Assembly: GCA_029881015.1 (NCBI GenBank)
Contig: JAOUNK010000062.1
Coordinates: 1-12,014, forward strand
Length of the DNA stretch: 12,014 nucleotides
DNA from: Gammaproteobacteria bacterium
Lineage (GTDB): Bacteria > Pseudomonadota > Gammaproteobacteria > Steroidobacterales > Woeseiaceae
Reading direction: 5' to 3'
The translations under genes and the position numbers were made by a program. The notes under the pieces were generated by a model that made no database searches, had not been told where the DNA came from, and was given only the letters and a program-made list of their open reading frames with translations. Below, piece after piece: positions 1 through 6,465 of this stretch. Every line of letters begins with the position of its first letter. Position 1 is the first letter of the stretch.

Positions 1-241
1 CGACCGCTCACCCTGCGGCACCGGTACCAGTGCGAAAATCGCCTGCCTCGCGGAGGCTGGGACACTTGCCCCGGATACCGACTGGATCCAGGAGAGCGTC
101 GTCGGCAGTCGTTTCATCGCAAGGTACTCGCTGAACGACAAGAACGAGATCATCCCGAGCATTACGGGCCGCGCGTTTATCTGCGCCGAGGGTGTCCTGG
201 TGCAGCAGGCGGGCGACCCGTTCGCCGAAGGAATTGGCTAG
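1..241 (+). CDS. Proline racemase / 4-hydroxyproline 2-epimerase family protein, C-terminal fragment
   Basis: The reading frame is open from base 2 to a TAG at 239-241 and gives the last 79 residues of a protein whose start lies outside the window. It opens with DRSPCGTGTSAK, the second active-site motif of the proline racemase superfamily. The Cys in SPCGTG is the catalytic base of racemases and epimerases; the trans-3-hydroxyproline dehydratases of the same fold carry Thr there, so an epimerase or racemase is favoured. The end of the fold follows, with GRAFICAEG and a short tail. The family inverts the alpha carbon of L-proline or trans-4-hydroxy-L-proline in the cytoplasm without a cofactor. 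The next gene encodes a D-amino-acid-type flavoenzyme whose start overlaps this stop, which points to 4-hydroxyproline epimerase (LhpA/HypE type) rather than proline racemase. The substrate residues lie outside the window, so this choice is inference. Confidence 0.88.
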   Translation, partial: DRSPCGTGTSAKIACLAEAGTLAPDTDWIQESVVGSRFIARYSLNDKNEIIPSITGRAFICAEGVLVQQAGDPFAEGIG

Positions 242-1491
242 TGGCAGACAGCCGCGCAATTGTTATTGGCGCCGGCCACATAGGCATCGCGTGCGCCTCT
301 TACCTTCGCAGGGACGGTTTTGACGTCACGGTCATCGATCGATCGACAATCGGCGGCGCCTGCTCGCACGCGAACTGCGGCTTCCTCGTACCCAGCCACG
401 TATTGCCACTCACCACACCGGACGCCATCTGGACCGGGATCAAGTCGGTGTTTCAGCCGCAAGCGGCGTTCCGTGTAAAACCACAGCTGCGCGCGGCACT
501 CTACCGCTGGATGTTCGAGTTCGGTCGTCGTTGCACGAAGCGGCAGATGCTCAGGACCGGCGCGGTACTGAATGAGATCCTCACTGCGTCGATGCTCGAG
601 TTCAAGAAACTGTTGGCAAACCCCGCCCTGCAATGCGAGTGGCAGGGCAACGGCATGCTGTTCGTCTTCCGGGAGGACGCAAGCCTTGACGAGTTCGGAC
701 GCATGGATGCGATGCTGACCGATGAGTTTGGACTCTCGGCGCGCCGTATTCCGGGGCACGAACTCGTCGAGTTCGAGCCCGCGTTGCTCGATGGCCTCGC
801 CGGCGCGTACTACTACGATGGTGACAGTCACCTCCGTCCTGACCGATTGAACGCCGCCTGGTCCGGACAACTTCGCAAGGACGGCGTCAACTTTGTCGAG
901 CATTGCGGCGTCGATGCAGTTGAAACCCTGAACGGGAAGATCACCGGGCTACTGACGTCCAATGGAAAGATGAGCGCCGACCAGTACGTGTTCGCAGCCG
1001 GAGCCTGGTCAAGTGACTTCGCGGATTCCCTGGGCTGCAACATCCCGGTTGAGCCCGGCAAGGGGTACTCGGTGACGATGACGCAGCCCGAGATCATGCC
1101 GTCTTATCCGCTGCTGATACCGGAGAAGCATATCGGCGTCACGCCCTTCGATACGGGTTACCGCATTGCCTCAATGATGGAATTCGCGGGTTTCGACGAC
1201 TCGATTCCGCGTGCCCGCATCCAGCAGCTCAAAGATTCGGCCAAACCTTACCTCAAGCACCCGGCCGGGCCGCTCGAAGAGAACGCATGGTATGGCTGGC
1301 GACCCATGACCTGGGACAGCTTACCGATTATCGGACGCGTACCCGGACTGTCGAACGCGGTGTTGGCAACCGGTCACAACATGCTGGGCCTGAGCCTCGC
1401 TCCGTTCACCGGCAAGGCCGTCGCCGACCTCCTCGCCGAAAGAGCGACGGACCTGCCGATGGATGCCTTGGCGCCCGAGCGCTTCCTGTAG
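241..1491 (+). CDS. FAD-dependent D-amino-acid dehydrogenase, probably D-hydroxyproline dehydrogenase
   Basis: A 416-residue protein of the DadA/DAO flavoprotein family. The N-terminal Rossmann motif GAGHIG (10-15) is followed by an acidic residue near 33 (VIDR) for the FAD ribose. Family landmarks follow: EPGKGYS (271-277), the W-x-G-x-RPMT-x-D block (350-359) and a C-terminal ATGHNMLG (376-383) near the flavin. No signal peptide is evident; homologues are cytoplasmic or attached to the inner membrane and pass electrons to the respiratory chain. The start is GTG, sharing one base with the upstream TAG, with AAGGA eight bases before it. This implies translational coupling to the upstream epimerase. 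In that context the likely reaction is oxidation of cis-4-hydroxy-D-proline to pyrroline-4-hydroxy-2-carboxylate. The family is certain from the motifs; the substrate is inferred from the neighbour. A general D-amino-acid dehydrogenase (DadA) is the alternative. Confidence 0.88.
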   Translation: MADSRAIVIGAGHIGIACASYLRRDGFDVTVIDRSTIGGACSHANCGFLVPSHVLPLTTPDAIWTGIKSVFQPQAAFRVKPQLRAALYRWMFEFGRRCTKRQMLRTGAVLNEILTASMLEFKKLLANPALQCEWQGNGMLFVFREDASLDEFGRMDAMLTDEFGLSARRIPGHELVEFEPALLDGLAGAYYYDGDSHLRPDRLNAAWSGQLRKDGVNFVEHCGVDAVETLNGKITGLLTSNGKMSADQYVFAAGAWSSDFADSLGCNIPVEPGKGYSVTMTQPEIMPSYPLLIPEKHIGVTPFDTGYRIASMMEFAGFDDSIPRARIQQLKDSAKPYLKHPAGPLEENAWYGWRPMTWDSLPIIGRVPGLSNAVLATGHNMLGLSLAPFTGKAVADLLAERATDLPMDALAPERFL

Positions 1492-1522
1492 CCGGTTGCG
1501 AACCAGGGTCCTTGCGTGACGG

Positions 1523-2080
1523 CTAACGCTGCCTGTCGATAAATTCGTTTGTTCGCACGATGAATGCGTTCATCTGCCGGCGTTGCTCCGGCTTCAACAT
1601 CTGCCTGAAAGGACCCGTCAGAAGGATAAAGGCGACCAATGGCAGCAACAGGAGCGGACCGAAGATCCCGAACAAGAGAAACCCTCCGACGACAAGCGCC
1701 GCGAACAACACCTTGGGCATTGCAAAGATCACTGCCAGCAAACCGCTCCAGTCAAGTGACTCCATGGTGCCGGTGGCGGCGCGCACTCTCAGATCGTTTC
1801 GGGCAGACGGTGAGACGGTGGCCGCCGGCGTGCGGTGATGTTCTTCCTGCGTTATGTGCTTGTGCCGCACACTCAATGCCGAGGTGAACGCCTCGTCACC
1901 GAGCCTCATCAGCAGCGCGTGCGCCTCCCGTGCCTCCATGGTCCCCGGAAACTTGCGAAGAATCTTCATGCTGATGGACCTGGCTTGCGCAGCATTCCGC
2001 CTGTTGGCGCGCGACTCACCATAACTGATGTTGTGAAAAGCGAACTGCGCTTCGTGGAGGAGTTGCTCGGCATTCGCCAT
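1523..2080 (-). CDS. Conserved-looking hypothetical protein with helical N-terminal region and two membrane helices
   Basis: A 185-residue protein I cannot assign to a named family. Residues 1-65 are Ala/Arg-rich and probably all helical; LLHEAQ, KILRKFPGT and REAHALLMRLGDEAF resemble a tetratricopeptide-like pair of helices. A polar linker (70-110) leads to two closely spaced hydrophobic segments, about 112-131 and 133-157, separated by almost nothing, hence a hairpin in the inner membrane. The tail (158-185) is basic and Arg-rich and probably cytoplasmic. The gene is convergent with the dehydrogenase (31-base gap) and divergent from the MFS gene (47-base gap). No strong ribosome binding site precedes the ATG. 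Codon use fits the neighbours and the composition (hydrophobic blocks, basic tail) is protein-like, so I take it as real. The opposite-strand frames here give low-complexity, Arg/Pro-rich products and were discarded. Confidence 0.72.
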   Translation of the reverse strand: MANAEQLLHEAQFAFHNISYGESRANRRNAAQARSISMKILRKFPGTMEAREAHALLMRLGDEAFTSALSVRHKHITQEEHHRTPAATVSPSARNDLRVRAATGTMESLDWSGLLAVIFAMPKVLFAALVVGGFLLFGIFGPLLLLPLVAFILLTGPFRQMLKPEQRRQMNAFIVRTNEFIDRQR

Positions 2081-2115
2081 CGGTTACTGGATTCCATCGG
2101 TGCGCGCGAAGCGAT

Positions 2116-2121
2116 TATGAT
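2116..2121 (+). promoter_or_regulatory. Candidate -10 element for the MFS gene, implying a leaderless transcript
   Basis: TATGAT matches the sigma-70 -10 consensus at five of six positions and ends six bases before the ATG at 2128, so transcription would start at or next to the start codon. No Shine-Dalgarno sequence precedes that ATG, which fits. The -35 region (TTCCAT at 2092-2097, 18-base spacer) is poor. This is a weak inference. Confidence 0.3.
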
Positions 2122-2127
2122 GACACA

Positions 2128-3276
2128 ATGCTAATCGGACGCAACAAGAGTCTGGCCGCGGTCATTGCGTCCATGGTCATTGTCAACCTCGTTTACGGCC
2201 TGACCTTGCCGCTGCTGTCGCTCGTTCTCGACGCGCAAGGGGTGAGTAAGACCGCCATCGGCCTGAGTATCGTGATCCAGGCCAGCGCCGGCGTGCTCAT
2301 CGCGCCATTTGCGTCGCGCTTCATCGTGCGCGTCGGGCCCGCACGCATCATGCAACTCTCTACCCTCGTCGCCGCATCCACCCTGATCCTGCTCGGTACC
2401 TGGCAGAACGTGGTTGCCTGGTTTCCGTTGCGCTTCTTGTTGGGGGGAGCGGCGGCCATCCTGTGGTCGGCGAGCGAGATCGTCATCAATGAGCTGGCCG
2501 ATGACAATTGGCGCGGGAGAATCATCGGCGTCTATGGCTCGGCAGGCGCAGCAGGCTTTGCGCTCGGTCCGCTGGTACTGGTCGCCACGGGTACGTCAGG
2601 CCTGTTGCCGTTCGCGGTAACCGCCGGGTTGATCATCCTGGCGAGCGTCCCACTGCTATGGCTTCGCAACAAACCATCGGCGGCGGCGGATCGCAGCCAC
2701 ACGAGCCTGTTGCATATTTTCCGGCTCGTGCCCTACATCATGCTGCTCAACCTCACCTATGCAGCCGCAATCGAGGCGTTCGTGGCCTTCTTCCCCCTGT
2801 TCGGCATCCATCTCGGCCTTGGCGAGGCACGCAGCCTGTCGCTGCTGACCACGTTTGCCCTCGGCGGCGTGTTCCTGCAGTTGCCGCTTGGCTGGCTTGC
2901 CGACCACGTCCGGCGACACAGCCTGCTGTTGTGGTGCATCCTGCTCACGATGATTGGATTTGCGGCGATGCCTCTGCTGATCACGAAGCCGGTCGCCGGC
3001 CCTGTGTTCGCTTTTGCGCTCGGCGGCATCGAGGGCATGATCTATGCGCTGGGCATCATCCTGCTGGGTCAGCGTTTTCGCAGTTCCGAGCTGGCCGCCG
3101 CGAGCGTGCTCTACACCGGCATGTGGGGCGCGGGGATGATGCTGGGCCCGTTCCTGATCGGCGCCGGCATGGACCTGTTTGGCGATGCTTCGATGGCCTG
3201 GCTGATTGCCGCGTTCTATTTGTGCTACCTGCCCGCCTTCTGGTTCTCACGACGAACGAGGCCGGCTGTCGGCTAG
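2128..3276 (+). CDS. Major facilitator superfamily (MFS) transporter, substrate unknown
   Basis: A 382-residue very hydrophobic protein with about twelve predicted helices in two halves, the usual MFS size and layout. The cytoplasmic loop between helices 2 and 3 carries a degenerate motif A (FASRFIVRVGPARIM). The equivalent loop of the second half is better kept, GWLADHVRRHSLLL. After helix 4 comes ELADDNWRGRIIGVYGS, reminiscent of the YcaD-like branch of drug/metabolite MFS proteins. It should be a secondary transporter of the inner membrane, driven by the proton gradient, but nothing shows its substrate. The ATG at 2128 has no ribosome binding site; a second Met at codon 16 (MVIVNL) lies inside helix 1 and would truncate it, so the first is kept. 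The 3' end overlaps the convergent NSS gene by four bases. It is divergent from the hypothetical membrane protein and may share a control region with it. Confidence 0.87.
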   Translation: MLIGRNKSLAAVIASMVIVNLVYGLTLPLLSLVLDAQGVSKTAIGLSIVIQASAGVLIAPFASRFIVRVGPARIMQLSTLVAASTLILLGTWQNVVAWFPLRFLLGGAAAILWSASEIVINELADDNWRGRIIGVYGSAGAAGFALGPLVLVATGTSGLLPFAVTAGLIILASVPLLWLRNKPSAAADRSHTSLLHIFRLVPYIMLLNLTYAAAIEAFVAFFPLFGIHLGLGEARSLSLLTTFALGGVFLQLPLGWLADHVRRHSLLLWCILLTMIGFAAMPLLITKPVAGPVFAFALGGIEGMIYALGIILLGQRFRSSELAAASVLYTGMWGAGMMLGPFLIGAGMDLFGDASMAWLIAAFYLCYLPAFWFSRRTRPAVG

Positions 3277-4649
3277 CGTTCCATCAGCCCCAACACCAGC
3301 GCCACGAACAGAAGCGGTGGAATGACGTAACGCATCATCGCGTTGGCATACACATAGAACAGGCCGTCGCTGATACCCATACCCGCAAGCTTGGTCTTCT
3401 TTGGCACCAGCCACCCAAAGAAGATCGACGTCAGTGCCGCACCGAGGAGCAGCAGGATATTCGCGGCGAACCACTCGAGCAGATCGAAAATCGTCTCCTC
3501 TGCCAGTGCGGGAACAAAGCTGAGTGGATAGACGTCAGACCACTCGCCAAGCGACATGATCGTCGTAATGCCGATCAGCCAGATGGTGCCAACGAAATAG
3601 AGAATGCCTTTCTCGCGCGGAATGCGCCAACGCTCGTCAACCCAGGATACGACCGCTTCCGCACCGCCCAGGCAGGACGACAAGGCGGCAACGATCAGCA
3701 ACAGGAAGAACAGGGCGCCAAACAGATGGCCGCCCGCCATCTGGCCGAACGCGAGCGGCAGCGTCTGGAAAATCAGGCCGGCACCCTCCGAAGGTTCCAG
3801 GCCGAACGCAAAGACGAGCGGGAAGATGACGAAGCCGGCCAGCATGGCGACGCCCGTATCCGCGAGAATGATGATCACCGCCGATCTCGGAATGGAGATA
3901 TTGTCCGGCAGGTAGGCGCCGAACGTAATCATGGTTGCCATCGCCACGCCGACAGAGAAGAAGGCCTGCCCGATCGCGATCATGACGGTCTTGGCGGTCA
4001 CTTTGGAGAAGTCGGGCTCGAGCAGGAAAGCGACAGCGCTACCGAAGTCCCCGGCAATTGCGCTGTAGATCACCATGACGATGAGCGCGCCAAAGAGAAT
4101 GGGCATGAGTACGTTGGCAGCCTGCTCGACGCCCCTTTGGACGCCACGTCGAATGATCAGGATGATCAGGAGGTTGACCACCGTGTGCCAGAACAACAGG
4201 CGCCATGGGTTGCTCATCAGCCCCGAGAACATGGCGGTCGACGTTGCGGCATCGATGCCCTCGAATCTCCCGGTGACGCCTCTCACGAAATAGTCGAACG
4301 TCCACCCGGACAATACGGTGTAGAAGGAGAGAACGACGAAGACACAGGCGATGGCGAGCGCGCCCACACCGCCCCATCGCGTCGAACGACCACTGTTGCG
4401 CGCGACGACGCGATAGCTCTCCGCCGGATCGCTGCGGCCCAGCCGGCCGATGGCCAGCTCGGTGACCAGCAACGGCAGGCCGATGGCAAAGGCGCAGAGC
4501 AGGTAGATGATGACAAAGGCACTACCGCCATTTTCGCCCACGACGTAGGGGAAGCGCCAGATGTTCCCCAGGCCGACCGAAAAACCGATCGCCGCGAGCA
4601 GGAAACCGCGCCGCGACGACCATTGTTCCTGCGCAACGTTATGGGCCAA
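3273..4649 (-). CDS. Neurotransmitter:sodium symporter (NSS/SNF) family transporter
   Basis: A 458-residue inner-membrane protein of the LeuT/SNF family. The N-terminus carries the helix-1 signature GFSVGLGNIWRFPYV (residues about 22-36), whose unwound part binds Na+ and substrate, followed by GENGGSAF. The helix-8 region contains AALSSCLGGAEAVVSWVDE, with the paired Ser expected at the Na2 site. Length and the tail ending in a last helix match bacterial members. These carriers import amino acids or related zwitterions with Na+; no specific substrate can be read. The start codon is TTG at 4649-4647, with GGAG seven bases upstream; no ATG is available before helix 1, so the whole signature depends on this TTG. 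It follows kdgK on the same strand after 23 bases with no terminator visible, so it is probably the third gene of the eda-kdgK operon, an unusual partner for sugar-acid enzymes. Its 3' end overlaps the convergent MFS gene. Confidence 0.92.
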   Translation of the reverse strand: MAHNVAQEQWSSRRGFLLAAIGFSVGLGNIWRFPYVVGENGGSAFVIIYLLCAFAIGLPLLVTELAIGRLGRSDPAESYRVVARNSGRSTRWGGVGALAIACVFVVLSFYTVLSGWTFDYFVRGVTGRFEGIDAATSTAMFSGLMSNPWRLLFWHTVVNLLIILIIRRGVQRGVEQAANVLMPILFGALIVMVIYSAIAGDFGSAVAFLLEPDFSKVTAKTVMIAIGQAFFSVGVAMATMITFGAYLPDNISIPRSAVIIILADTGVAMLAGFVIFPLVFAFGLEPSEGAGLIFQTLPLAFGQMAGGHLFGALFFLLLIVAALSSCLGGAEAVVSWVDERWRIPREKGILYFVGTIWLIGITTIMSLGEWSDVYPLSFVPALAEETIFDLLEWFAANILLLLGAALTSIFFGWLVPKKTKLAGMGISDGLFYVYANAMMRYVIPPLLFVALVLGLMER

Positions 4650-4656
4650 TGTCCGG

Positions 4657-4660
4657 CTCC
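4657..4660 (-). promoter_or_regulatory. Ribosome binding site deciding the TTG start of the NSS transporter
   Basis: On the minus strand GGAG lies seven bases before TTG (4649-4647). This spacing is ideal, and the next in-frame Met falls beyond the conserved helix 1, so the TTG is very probably the true start. Confidence 0.65.
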
Positions 4661-4672
4661 AAAACGCCTATT

Positions 4673-5701
4673 CTAGCGTTGTACGCGCCCCGATGCGTCC
4701 CCACCCATGAGATGCAGCACTTCGGCCTTGCTGACGCGATTGAAGTCGCCCTGGATCGTATGCTTCAGGCAGCTCGCGGCCACGGCAAATTCCAGCGACT
4801 GCTGGTGATCGTCGTAGAAATTCAGCCCGGCAATCAGGCCCGACGCAAAGCTGTCGCCGCCGCCTACCCGATCGACAATGTCCGTGATTTCATACTGTTT
4901 GGACAGGTAGAAGCCATTGGCGTCGCGCAGGCAGGCAGACCAGCCATTGCGGTCTGCACTGCGAGATTCACGCAGCGTCACGGCGATGACCGACATGTTG
5001 GGAAATGTTTCGAGAACCTTGCTTGTGAGCGCTTCGTATTTACTGGTATCCAGCGCCCCGCTCTCGACATCGACGTCAACGTGTATGTCGAGACACTTCT
5101 GGCAATCCTCTTCGTTCGCTATGCCGACATCGACGTACTTGACCAGCTCACGCATGACCTCCGGGGCGGACTTGCCGTACTTCCAGAGTTTGCCGCGAAA
5201 GTTGAAGTCGCACGACACGGTGAGACCCTGTGCCTTGGCCGCCTTACACGCCTCGAGCGAGAGATCTGCCGCGCTCTGACTGAGTGCCGGCGTAATCCCC
5301 GTAATATGGAACCACTTCGCGCCCTTGAAGACCTGCGGCCAGTCGAAGTCGCCAGGACCTGCTTCGCAGATGGAAGAACCGGCGCGGTCGTACACGACTT
5401 TCGAGGGTCGTTGATTGGAGCCCGTTTCGAGAAAATAGATACCGACACGGTCGCCGCTGCGAATTACGCGCGACGTATCGACGCCGAATTTCCTGAGCTC
5501 ACGAATCGCCCCATCGCCGATATCGTTGGCGGGCAAGGCCGAGACGAAGCCCGCGTTGAGCCCATAGTTCGCGAGCGATACGGCGACGTTTGCCTCGCCA
5601 CCGCCGAATGTGGCTTCGAGTTGCGGGGACTGAAAGAAGCGCTCGTGCGCGGGCGATTTGAGGCGCAGCATGATCTCGCCAAGGCTGAGAAAGTCGGTCA
5701 T
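4673..5701 (-). CDS. kdgK: 2-keto-3-deoxygluconate kinase (PfkB family)
   Basis: A 342-residue ribokinase/PfkB-family sugar kinase. The N-terminal LSLGEIMLRL, then FGGGEANVA (32-40), is the sugar-binding glycine motif. DFNFRGKLW (165-173) is typical of KdgK-like enzymes, which have D-x-N-x-R-x-x-LW here. The C-terminal PfkB signature is DRVGGGDSFASGL (277-289), with Asp283 as catalytic base and the glycines forming the anion hole. The enzyme phosphorylates 2-keto-3-deoxygluconate to KDPG with ATP in the cytoplasm, feeding the aldolase encoded just upstream. The ATG overlaps the eda stop as ATGA, with AGGAG (CTCCT on the plus strand, 5709-5713) seven bases ahead, so translation is coupled to eda. 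The role is well supported by motif and operon; a related 2-keto-3-deoxy sugar kinase acting on a galactonate derivative is the main alternative. Confidence 0.92.
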   Translation of the reverse strand: MTDFLSLGEIMLRLKSPAHERFFQSPQLEATFGGGEANVAVSLANYGLNAGFVSALPANDIGDGAIRELRKFGVDTSRVIRSGDRVGIYFLETGSNQRPSKVVYDRAGSSICEAGPGDFDWPQVFKGAKWFHITGITPALSQSAADLSLEACKAAKAQGLTVSCDFNFRGKLWKYGKSAPEVMRELVKYVDVGIANEEDCQKCLDIHVDVDVESGALDTSKYEALTSKVLETFPNMSVIAVTLRESRSADRNGWSACLRDANGFYLSKQYEITDIVDRVGGGDSFASGLIAGLNFYDDHQQSLEFAVAASCLKHTIQGDFNRVSKAEVLHLMGGDASGRVQR

Positions 5702-6345
5702 TTCTGTTCTCCTCTGGTCTGCGTCGCGATCTTTATGGCCTCGCTCGCAAGCGTTGTTACCTGTTCGTAATCGCCGTCGGCGATTGCCGCCTTGGGTGTC
5801 AGCCAGCTGCCGCCGCAGGCAAGCACGCTGGGTACCGCCAGGAACTCGTGCAGGTTGGCAGCGGAAACGCCGCCCGTCGGCATGAACTTCAGTTCACCGA
5901 ACACACTGCCGAGCGCCTTCAGCGCGGGCACTCCGCCGGCGATCGATGCCGGGAAGAATTTCACGACATCGAGGCCGAGGCTGATCGCGCGCATCACTTC
6001 GGACGGCGTCATCACGCCCGGGTAGATCGGCACATCCTGCGACTGCGCCGCGTGGACACTGCCCTCGTCGAGTCCGGGCGATACGATGAAAGCCGCTCCC
6101 CGCTCGATGCAGTCGTGGGTCTTTTTGGCATTGAGGACCGTCCCGGCGCCGACGACGATGTCGTCGTCAAGCGCGCACAGTGCCTGCAGGCACTCCAGGG
6201 CAGCCGGTGTCCTGAGCACCACCTCGAGTACGGTCAGCCCGCCTTTCGCCAGGGCGCGGGCCGTTGCGATTGCGACAGACGGATCGTCCGCCTGGATAAG
6301 TGGCACAACCGGCGCGCATGCCAGTCTGGATGTAATGTCGTTCAT
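5698..6345 (-). CDS. eda: 2-keto-3-deoxy-6-phosphogluconate (KDPG) aldolase
   Basis: A 215-residue class I aldolase of the KDPG/KHG family, of normal length. VVPLIQADD near the N-terminus is followed by Glu41 in LEVVLRT, the general acid-base residue, then Arg45, GAGTVLN (66-72), SPG (89-91) and Lys129 in DVVKFFPAS, the Schiff-base lysine. The Glu-to-Lys distance of 88 residues equals that of E. coli Eda (45 and 133). PTGGVSAANLHEFL is the phosphate-binding region. It splits KDPG into pyruvate and glyceraldehyde-3-phosphate and closes the Entner-Doudoroff route. Here it is the first gene of a minus-strand operon with kdgK rather than sitting with edd, and it starts opposite an IclR-family gene. 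A GGGG seven bases before the ATG is a modest ribosome binding site. A second aldolase gene beyond edd, outside the window, cannot be excluded. Confidence 0.95.
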   Translation of the reverse strand: MNDITSRLACAPVVPLIQADDPSVAIATARALAKGGLTVLEVVLRTPAALECLQALCALDDDIVVGAGTVLNAKKTHDCIERGAAFIVSPGLDEGSVHAAQSQDVPIYPGVMTPSEVMRAISLGLDVVKFFPASIAGGVPALKALGSVFGELKFMPTGGVSAANLHEFLAVPSVLACGGSWLTPKAAIADGDYEQVTTLASEAIKIATQTRGEQK

Positions 6346-6388
6346 CGGCTTACCCCGGAAACACAGTTGACTATCTGCTTCAGATGTT

Positions 6389-6404
6389 GTTCCATATATG
6401 GAAC
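6389..6404. promoter_or_regulatory. Perfect 16-base palindrome, probable primary operator of the IclR-type regulator
   Basis: GTTCCATATATGGAAC reads identically on both strands. It lies in the 120-base gap between divergent eda and the iclR-type gene. Palindromes of about 15-16 bases with AT-rich centres are the usual target of IclR-family dimers. On the minus strand its centre (TATATG) could also serve as the eda -10. It is 59 bases or more from each start codon. That this is the regulator's site is inferred from position and symmetry. Confidence 0.72.
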
Positions 6405-6407
6405 TTT

Positions 6408-6423
6408 GTTCTTTATTAGGAAC
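6408..6423. promoter_or_regulatory. Second, imperfect copy of the GTTC...GAAC operator
   Basis: GTTCTTTATTAGGAAC keeps the outer GTTC/GAAC arms and pairs at six of eight positions with its own reverse complement. Its centre is 19 bases from that of the perfect palindrome, close to two helical turns, as expected for two dimers side by side on one DNA face. It ends directly before the candidate -10 TAGAAT (6424-6429) of the regulator gene. Confidence 0.58.
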
Positions 6424-6429
6424 TAGAAT
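6424..6429 (+). promoter_or_regulatory. Candidate -10 element of the IclR-type regulator gene
   Basis: TAGAAT matches TATAAT at five of six positions and would give a leader of about 30 bases before the GTG at 6466. The -35 region is poor and is covered by the two palindromes. Binding there would block RNA polymerase, which would explain autorepression. Low certainty. Confidence 0.35.
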
Positions 6430-6465
6430 ACCGCGACCAGCGGGAATGTCAACCGGGGGATAGCC

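Noticed and set aside
335..352. Short run of GATC repeats (atcgatcgatcgac)
   Set aside because: It lies inside the FAD-binding coding region (VIDRSTIGG) and is explained by codon choice.
238..903. A 221-codon minus-strand open frame antisense to the D-amino-acid dehydrogenase
   Set aside because: The plus-strand flavoprotein has the full set of family motifs; the antisense frame has none.
1494..1504. Small hairpin GGTT-GCG-AACC just after the dehydrogenase stop, considered as a terminator
   Set aside because: The stem is only four base pairs and no T-run follows.
2508..4676. A 722-codon plus-strand open frame spanning the end of the MFS gene and the whole NSS gene
   Set aside because: Its product is low complexity, rich in Arg, His, Asp and Gln, without any domain, while the MFS and NSS frames show clear family motifs. 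It is an effect of high GC on the opposite or shifted frame.
4649..5770. A 373-codon plus-strand open frame antisense to kdgK
   Set aside because: The minus strand carries unmistakable KdgK motifs; the antisense product matches nothing I recognise.
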